A stretch of 64,000 nucleotides of DNA. Origin: Pseudohaliea sp964438205. GTDB taxonomy: Bacteria; Pseudomonadota; Gammaproteobacteria; Pseudomonadales; Halieaceae. Below the pieces are notes generated by a model, which made no database searches, was not told the DNA's origin, and saw nothing but the letters and a program-made list of their open reading frames with translations. The stretch spans positions 38,857 to 102,856 of the forward strand of contig CAYTJQ010000001.1 in assembly GCA_964438205.1 (NCBI GenBank). Direction: 5' to 3'. Below, piece after piece: positions 59,426 to 64,000 of the stretch (position 1 is its first letter; each line of letters begins with the position of its first letter). The position numbers and the translations under genes were made by a program.

Positions 59426-59697
59426 CAGGGGCGTTCCTTGTAGCTTGAGTTGGCGCGGCGATGCCGGGCGATAGCGGCGCCGATCGCCGCGACCACGGCC
59501 GGCGAGGGCCCCGCGGCCGGGACGGCGCCGCCGCGCGCTGCGGCCGCCGGCGCGGGAACCGGTGCGGAGGGCGCAAAGCGCCGGACGGCGGCGGACAGGG
59601 CGCTCGTGGCCAGCACGAGCAGGGAGAGGAACAACACGACGGTCAGCATGCCGAAGAGCATCAGGTCCAGGCCCTGTTCGAGCAGGCTGTCGTCCAT
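59425..59697 (-). CDS. oadG: Oxaloacetate decarboxylase gamma subunit
   Basis: 90 residues with one N-terminal membrane segment (about 11-34) and a C-terminal Ala/Pro-rich tail carrying His and Arg (AIARHRRAN), as in OadG, which assembles the complex and binds zinc. The ATG follows GGGAG. It is the first gene of the oadGAB operon, divergent from dusC with about 120 bases between. Confidence 0.88.
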   Translation of the reverse strand: MDDSLLEQGLDLMLFGMLTVVLFLSLLVLATSALSAAVRRFAPSAPVPAPAAAARGGAVPAAGPSPAVVAAIGAAIARHRRANSSYKERP

Positions 59698-59806
59698 GGG
59701 TCGGATCTCCCGTGAGGCCGTGCCGACGATGATACTGCATGGCCGTCACGGTCCGGTAGCCGGGCCGGGGCGGGGCACCCTGCCACGCGCCCGGGAGACA
59801 GCAGGG

Positions 59807-59812
59807 TATAAT
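59807..59812 (+). promoter_or_regulatory. dusC: Consensus -10 box directly before dusC
   Basis: TATAAT ends seven bases before the dusC ATG. A normal start site, about seven bases downstream, would fall on the A of the ATG, giving a leaderless mRNA. No good -35 hexamer at 17 bp is seen, and no clear ribosome-binding site lies between. Confidence 0.5.
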
Positions 59813-59818
59813 CCTGCC

Positions 59819-60787
59819 ATGCGCCTCGTACTCGCCCCCATGGAGGGGGTCATCGACCACACCATGCGCGAGCTGCTCACCGGCCTCGGGGGCATCGACC
59901 GCTGCGTGACGGAGTTTCTCCGGGTCACCGAGCGCCTGCTGCCGCCGCGCGTCTTCCACCGCATCTGCCCGGAGCTCGCCGCGGGCGGGCAGACTCGTCA
60001 CGGCACCCCCGTCTACCTGCAGCTCCTGGGTGGGCAGCCGGGCCCGGTGGCGGAGAATGCGGCCCGCGGCGCGGCGCTCGGGGCCCCGGGTATCGACCTC
60101 AACTTCGGCTGCCCGGCGAAAACGGTGAACCGCTCCGACGGCGGCGCCATCGTCCTGCGCGAACCGGAGCGCGTGCACGCGATCACGGCGGCCGTGCGCG
60201 CAGCCCTGCCCGCCGCCGTGCCGCTCACAGTGAAAATCCGCCTCGGCTTCGACGATCGCTCGCCGTTCCTCGACGTGGTGCGCGGCATCAGCGAGGCCGG
60301 CGCGACGGAGATCGCGGTGCACGCCCGGACCCGGCGCGACGGCTACCGGCCGCCGGCCTACTGGGACGACATCGCCGCTGCACACGCCGTGACCACGCTG
60401 CCGATCATCGCCAACGGGGAGATCTGGAGCCCCGCGGACGCCGCGCGCTGCCGCGCCGCCAGCGGCTGCGACGACCTCATGCTGGGCCGGGGCGCCCTCT
60501 GCCGGCCGGACCTGCCGCGGCTGGTGCGCGCCGCCGGCCGCGGCGAAGACCTCGAGCCCCTGCCCTGGCCGGCGGTCCTCGAGCTGGTGCGCCACTTCTT
60601 CGCCCTCACCCTCGCCAACTACGACGCGCGCCACGCCGGCAACCCCCTGAAGCAGTGGCTGGTCTACCTGCGCGGCTACTACCCCCAGGCGGCGCTGCTC
60701 TTCGAGCGCAGCAAGCGCCTGCGCGACCCTGCGGCGCTGGCGGCGGCCCTCGCTGCGGCCGCGGACCCGCGCGCCGCGGCGGCCTGA
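59819..60787 (+). CDS. dusC: tRNA-dihydrouridine synthase C
   Basis: A 322-residue FMN enzyme reducing U16 in tRNA. Motifs are LAPMEGVIDHTMRELL (FMN), LNFGCPAKTVNRSDGGA with the catalytic cysteine, VKIRLGFD, HARTRRDGY and ANGEIWSP. The C-terminal helical domain (KQWLVYLRGYYPQAALLF) is DusC-like. The start is the ATG at 59819, immediately after a TATAAT box, which suggests leaderless translation. Confidence 0.93.
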   Translation: MRLVLAPMEGVIDHTMRELLTGLGGIDRCVTEFLRVTERLLPPRVFHRICPELAAGGQTRHGTPVYLQLLGGQPGPVAENAARGAALGAPGIDLNFGCPAKTVNRSDGGAIVLREPERVHAITAAVRAALPAAVPLTVKIRLGFDDRSPFLDVVRGISEAGATEIAVHARTRRDGYRPPAYWDDIAAAHAVTTLPIIANGEIWSPADAARCRAASGCDDLMLGRGALCRPDLPRLVRAAGRGEDLEPLPWPAVLELVRHFFALTLANYDARHAGNPLKQWLVYLRGYYPQAALLFERSKRLRDPAALAAALAAAADPRAAAA

Positions 60788-60794
60788 GGCGCCC

Positions 60795-60825
60795 TTGCGG
60801 CCGCGCCGCGGCCTGCCCCTATAAT
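60795..60825 (+). promoter_or_regulatory. Possible promoter for the peptide transporter gene
   Basis: TTGCGG at 60795-60800 and TATAAT at 60820-60825, with 19 bases between, lie about 60 bases upstream of the transporter ATG. The -10 is perfect and the -35 partial. Confidence 0.5.
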
Positions 60826-60886
60826 GCGCCTTTGCCCGGCGCGGGCCGCACCGCCCGGCACCGCCGCCTGAAGAAGGATACGCCGC

Positions 60887-62437
60887 ATGTCCATTGCCGC
60901 CGCTCCCGCCACCGCCGGCGACGCGACCTTCCTCGGCCACCCCCGGGGGCTGTTCGTCTGCTTTGCCACGGAGCTCTGGGAGCGCTTCTCGTTCTACGGA
61001 ATGAAGTACCTGCTGCTTCTCTACCTTACCAAGTACCACCTGTTCTCCGATGCCGGCGGCCTCGAGGTGCTCGGCAGCTACGCCGCGCTGGTCTACGCCA
61101 TGCCGGTGCTTGGCGGCCTGCTCGCCGACCGCTATCTGGGCATGCGCAAGGCGGTGGTCTTCGGCGGGCTGCTGCTCGTGCTCGGCCACCTGGGCATGGC
61201 CGTGGAGGGCGAGCAGGCGCAGCGGGTCGGCAACCAGGTGATCCGCGACGACGGCGCCCTGCAGGTGTTCTATTTCTCACTGGCGCTCATCGTCATCGGC
61301 GTGGGCTTCCTCAAACCCAACATCTCCACCATCGTCGGACGCCTCTACGGCACCGACGATCCGCGCCGGGATGCGGGCTTCACCATTTTCTACATGGGCA
61401 TCAACATCGGCGCCTTCACCGCCACGCTGCTCTGCGGCTACCTCGGCGAGACCTACGGCTGGCGCTACGGTTTCGGCGCGGCGGGGATCGGCATGCTCGT
61501 GGGCCTGGCGACTTTCCTCGGCGGGCAGAAACACCTCCAGGGGCTCGCCGAGCCATCGCGGCCGGCCGTGCTCAGGGAGCGCTCCCCGCTCGGCCTCAAC
61601 AAGGAGCTCACCATCTACCTCGCCGCCCTCGGCGGCGTGGCCGTGGCCTGGCAGCTGCTGCAGTTCAACGGCGGCGTCGGCATGCTCTTGAACGCCCTCG
61701 CCCTGGCCGTGCTCGCGGGGCTGGCCTGGTTCATCGCGGTGAAATGCGACACCGTGGAGCGCTCGCGGATGATCGTGCTGGTCGTGCTCACGCTCTCCAG
61801 CGTGCTGTTTTGGTCCCTCTTCGAGCAGAGCGCGGCCTCGATGACCCTGTTCGCGGACCGGGTGATGGACCGGGAGGTCTTCGGCGTGACCCTGACCGCC
61901 TCCCAGTTCGGGTCGCTGAACGCCTTCTTCATCTTCCTGTTCGCGCCGGTCTTCGCGCTCCTGTGGACGGTACTCGGCCGCCGCGGCCTGGAGCCGAGCA
62001 CGCCGGTGAAGTTCTCCCTCGGCATCGCCCAGGCCGGCCTCGGCTTCGGCGCGCTGATCCTCGGTGCGGCCAACCCGGACCAGGCCGGGCTCGTCTCCGG
62101 TTACTGGATGATCCTCGCCTACCTGCTGCACACCTGCGGCGAGCTCTGCCTGTCGCCGGTGGGGCTCTCGGCGGTCACCAAGCTGTCGGTGCCGAGCATC
62201 ACCGGGGTCATGATGGGCAGCTGGTTCCTGGCCACCGCCTACTCCAATTTCGTGGCCGCGCAGCTGTCGAAACTTGCCGCCATCAAGACCGTCGAAGGCA
62301 CGGTCGCCGACGTCGGCACGGCGCTGGCGAGCTACACCGATCTGTTCAGCAAGCTGTTCTGGGTGGGCCTGGCAGTGGCGGCCGTGCTGCTGGCCCTGTC
62401 ACCGCTGCTCAAGCGCATGATGCGCGGCATCCACTGA
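60887..62437 (+). CDS. POT-family proton-coupled di/tripeptide transporter
   Basis: A 516-residue major-facilitator protein with about 14 membrane segments. The proton-coupling ELWERFSFYGMKYLL (ExxERFxYYG type) is in helix 1, FYMGINIGAF is the PTR signature in helix 5, and GELCLSPVGLS is in helix 10. An unusually long loop after helix 3-4 (about residues 106-124) is charged. It imports small peptides. It is in the same direction as dusC and the following dehydrogenase-like gene. Confidence 0.93.
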   Translation: MSIAAAPATAGDATFLGHPRGLFVCFATELWERFSFYGMKYLLLLYLTKYHLFSDAGGLEVLGSYAALVYAMPVLGGLLADRYLGMRKAVVFGGLLLVLGHLGMAVEGEQAQRVGNQVIRDDGALQVFYFSLALIVIGVGFLKPNISTIVGRLYGTDDPRRDAGFTIFYMGINIGAFTATLLCGYLGETYGWRYGFGAAGIGMLVGLATFLGGQKHLQGLAEPSRPAVLRERSPLGLNKELTIYLAALGGVAVAWQLLQFNGGVGMLLNALALAVLAGLAWFIAVKCDTVERSRMIVLVVLTLSSVLFWSLFEQSAASMTLFADRVMDREVFGVTLTASQFGSLNAFFIFLFAPVFALLWTVLGRRGLEPSTPVKFSLGIAQAGLGFGALILGAANPDQAGLVSGYWMILAYLLHTCGELCLSPVGLSAVTKLSVPSITGVMMGSWFLATAYSNFVAAQLSKLAAIKTVEGTVADVGTALASYTDLFSKLFWVGLAVAAVLLALSPLLKRMMRGIH

Positions 62438-62463
62438 CCGCCACGGGCAAGGGGGAGAGCGTC

Positions 62464-63678
62464 ATGGCAGCAAGGGACTTCGACCTCGTGCTCTGGGGCG
62501 CCACGGGTTTCACCGGCCGCCTCGTCGCGGAGCATTTCACCGCCCATTACGGCCACGGCGGTCCACTGCGCTGGGCCCTGGGAGGCCGCAACCGGGACAA
62601 GCTGGAGGCCCTCGCCAGCGCGTTGGCCGACGACAGCGGCACACCGGCGCTGCTCACCGGCGACAGCGACGATGACGCGAGCATGGCGTCCCTTGCCGGC
62701 CGCGCGAAGGTCGTCTGCAGCACCGTGGGGCCCTACGCGCACCACGGCACGCCCCTGGTCGCCGCCTGTGCCGATGCCGGCACCGACTACTGCGACCTCA
62801 CCGGCGAGGTGCCCTGGGTGGCCATGACCATCGCGCGCTTCGGCGAGCGCGCCGCCGAAACCGGCGCCCGCATCGTGCACAGCTGCGGCTTCGATTCCGT
62901 CCCCTCGGATCTCGGCACCTGGTTCGTGCAGCGGGAGATGCTGACCCGCCACGGCGTCGCGGGCCGGCGTGTGCGCGGCCGCGTGGGCCGCTCCCGGGGC
63001 GGCGCCAGCGGCGGCACCGTGGCCAGCCTCCTCGGCGTCATGGAGGAAGCGGGCCGGGACCGCCGCGTGCGCAAGCTCCTGGCCGACCCCTATAGCCTCA
63101 ACCCACCGGGCGCGCCGCGGGGACCGGACCGGGACGACAGCCTGCGCCCGGTCTACGACCGGGTGTTCGAACAGTGGACCGGGCCATTCGTCATGGCGGC
63201 GATCAACACCCGGGTCGTGCGCCGCAGCAACGCGCTCCTCGACTTCCCCTGGGGGGAAGACTTCGCCTACGACGAACGCCAGCTCTGCCGCTCGCGCGCC
63301 CAGGCCACGCTCCTGGCCGGTGCACTCGGCGGCGGCATGGCGGCCATGGCCCTCGCGCCGACCCGCCGTCTCGCCGCGCACTTCCTGCCCTCCCCCGGGG
63401 AAGGGCCGGACGCCGACGAGCGCGAGAACGGCTTCTTCGAACTGTTCCTGCATGCGGAGCACCCGGCCGGGCGCGAGCTGGACCTGCGTGCGCGCGTCAG
63501 CGGCGACCGGGACCCGGGCTACGGCGCAACGTCGCGCATGCTCGGCGAGGCAGCCGCCTGCCTCGCCCTCGACGACCTGCCCGTGGGTGGCGGCATCTGG
63601 ACACCCGCCGCCGGCCTCGGCGACGCGCTGCTCACGCGCCTTCGCGATCGTGCCGGGCTCTCCTTCGACCTCGTCTGA
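62464..63678 (+). CDS. Saccharopine dehydrogenase-like oxidoreductase (trans-acting enoyl reductase type)
   Basis: A 404-residue NAD(P)-binding protein. The opening DLVLWGATGFTGRLVAEHF is the Rossmann loop of this group; STVGPYAHHGTPLV, YCDLTGEVPW and the HSCGFDSVPSDLGTWF stretch are shared by saccharopine-dehydrogenase-like proteins related to mycobacterial trans-acting enoyl reductase. Bacterial members are broadly distributed, and their substrates are unknown. The ATG follows GGGGGAG. It lies 26 bases after the transporter gene. Confidence 0.85.
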   Translation: MAARDFDLVLWGATGFTGRLVAEHFTAHYGHGGPLRWALGGRNRDKLEALASALADDSGTPALLTGDSDDDASMASLAGRAKVVCSTVGPYAHHGTPLVAACADAGTDYCDLTGEVPWVAMTIARFGERAAETGARIVHSCGFDSVPSDLGTWFVQREMLTRHGVAGRRVRGRVGRSRGGASGGTVASLLGVMEEAGRDRRVRKLLADPYSLNPPGAPRGPDRDDSLRPVYDRVFEQWTGPFVMAAINTRVVRRSNALLDFPWGEDFAYDERQLCRSRAQATLLAGALGGGMAAMALAPTRRLAAHFLPSPGEGPDADERENGFFELFLHAEHPAGRELDLRARVSGDRDPGYGATSRMLGEAAACLALDDLPVGGGIWTPAAGLGDALLTRLRDRAGLSFDLV

Positions 63679-63699
63679 GCCGGCCGGCGCCGGGGCGCG

Positions 63700-64000
63700 G
63701 TGAGCGACCTCACCTTCAGCGGCGCCCTCCTGCCCGGAGCGGACCACCGCCGGGCCCGGCTGCAGCTGACCGCGCTCTTCCGGCTGACGGACCCCGACGC
63801 GGTCGAACCCTTCTTCCATGGCGGCAGGGTGACGCTGCGCCGCGGGCTGACCCCCGCCGAGGCCGAGCGGCTCTGCGAGCGGCTGCGCGCGGCGGGGCTG
63901 GACTGCGAGGTCAGTCCCGAGCCGGAACCTGAACCAGAGCCCGAAGCGGAACCCGAACCGGAACCCGAGGCGGAACCCGAACCGGAACCCGAGCCCGAGC
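63700..64000 (+). CDS. Partial protein with N-terminal globular domain and Pro-Glu repeats (runs off window)
   Basis: An open frame starts at GTG 63700 and has no stop before the window ends, giving 100 codons. The first 70 residues (SDLTFSGALLPGADHRRARL, FFHGGRVTLRRGLTPAEAERL) resemble a small domain seen at the N-terminus of various proteobacterial membrane proteins. It is followed by Glu-Pro repeats encoded by imperfect 18-bp units. Such a repeat usually forms a rigid linker. The function cannot be told from this fragment. Confidence 0.6.
   Translation, partial: MSDLTFSGALLPGADHRRARLQLTALFRLTDPDAVEPFFHGGRVTLRRGLTPAEAERLCERLRAAGLDCEVSPEPEPEPEPEAEPEPEPEAEPEPEPEPE

Noticed and set aside
56192..59443. 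1083-codon open frame on the plus strand across accA, oadB and oadA
   Set aside because: It spans three clearly recognised genes on the other strand; the composition is that of a shadow frame.
59426..61189. Long in-frame extension upstream of oadA (1198 codons in total)
   Set aside because: OadA family starts at the ATG 59425 just before ITDVVLRDAHQSL; the extension is antisense to dusC and has no family similarity.

Overview
The window is a 64 kb piece of a bacterial chromosome with very high G+C. Its codon use is strongly GC-biased, so long open frames appear opposite almost every real gene. The block mutS-fdxA / rpoS-nlpD-pcm-truD-ispF-ispD-ftsB-eno-kdsA-pyrG-tilS-accA, with recA-recX nearby, is the classical gammaproteobacterial order. 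Ectoine catabolism genes, a Na+-translocating oxaloacetate decarboxylase, two large TonB-dependent receptors and a PEP-CTERM-type surface protein suggest a free-living, probably marine or halotolerant gammaproteobacterium. I cannot name a genus. The only assembly defect is a 100-N gap at 30604-30703, inside a GCS2-family ligase gene.

Layout. 1-3.2 kb: a small exported protein, tRNA-Thr(CGT) and a short-Q-loop cytochrome bd oxidase operon (cydA-cydB-DUF2474). 3.2-7.9 kb (minus): proline iminopeptidase, dinB and a TonB-dependent receptor. 8.0-13.2 kb (minus): a tightly coupled ectoine-degradation operon, doeB2-doeD-doeA-doeC. 13.4-17.8 kb (plus): acyl-CoA dehydrogenase, enoyl-CoA hydratase, thiolase and a 2-hydroxyacid dehydrogenase. 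17.9-24.0 kb (minus): a phosphatidylserine-decarboxylase-like exported protein, then a TonB receptor and a two-domain beta-propeller phytase with PhoB-box-like arrays between them. 24.3-27.5 kb (plus): glucokinase and a small DUF2892/DUF393/flavin-reductase cluster plus a DUF3014 protein. 27.5-29.2 kb (minus): recA-recX with a LexA box. 29.4-32.9 kb (minus): a formaldehyde-dehydrogenase (adhC), GCS2-type ligase and aspartoacylase-family operon. 33.1-38.1 kb (plus): an RND efflux adaptor, RND pump and TetR operon behind two tandem 19-bp palindromes. 38.0-40.3 kb (minus): an unknown membrane protein and a beta-helix-repeat PEP-CTERM-like protein. 40.5 kb: remnant of a RES-domain toxin gene. 40.7-56.2 kb: mutS and fdxA converging on the rpoS-to-accA housekeeping block. 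56.3-59.7 kb (minus): oadGAB. 59.8-64 kb (plus): dusC, a POT peptide transporter, a saccharopine-dehydrogenase-like protein and a truncated Pro-Glu-repeat protein.

How genes work together. The doe operon converts ectoine to aspartate with a transaminase and an aldehyde dehydrogenase, and the adjacent acyl-CoA genes form a beta-oxidation-like module on the other strand. The phytase and its receptor look like a phosphate-scavenging pair. In the rpoS block surE is missing and a DUF368 (polyprenyl-phosphate translocase-type) gene sits between pcm and nlpD; five consecutive junctions there overlap by 1-4 bases, which suggests strong translational coupling.

The observations most worth a second look are the four-heptamer PhoB-like array at 21986-22025, the tandem RND operators, the GCS2/aspartoacylase pair beside adhC, the beta-helix PEP-CTERM-like protein, the DPRT repeat tail of DoeA and the altered rpoS cluster. 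I saw no CRISPR array, prophage or intact insertion sequence.
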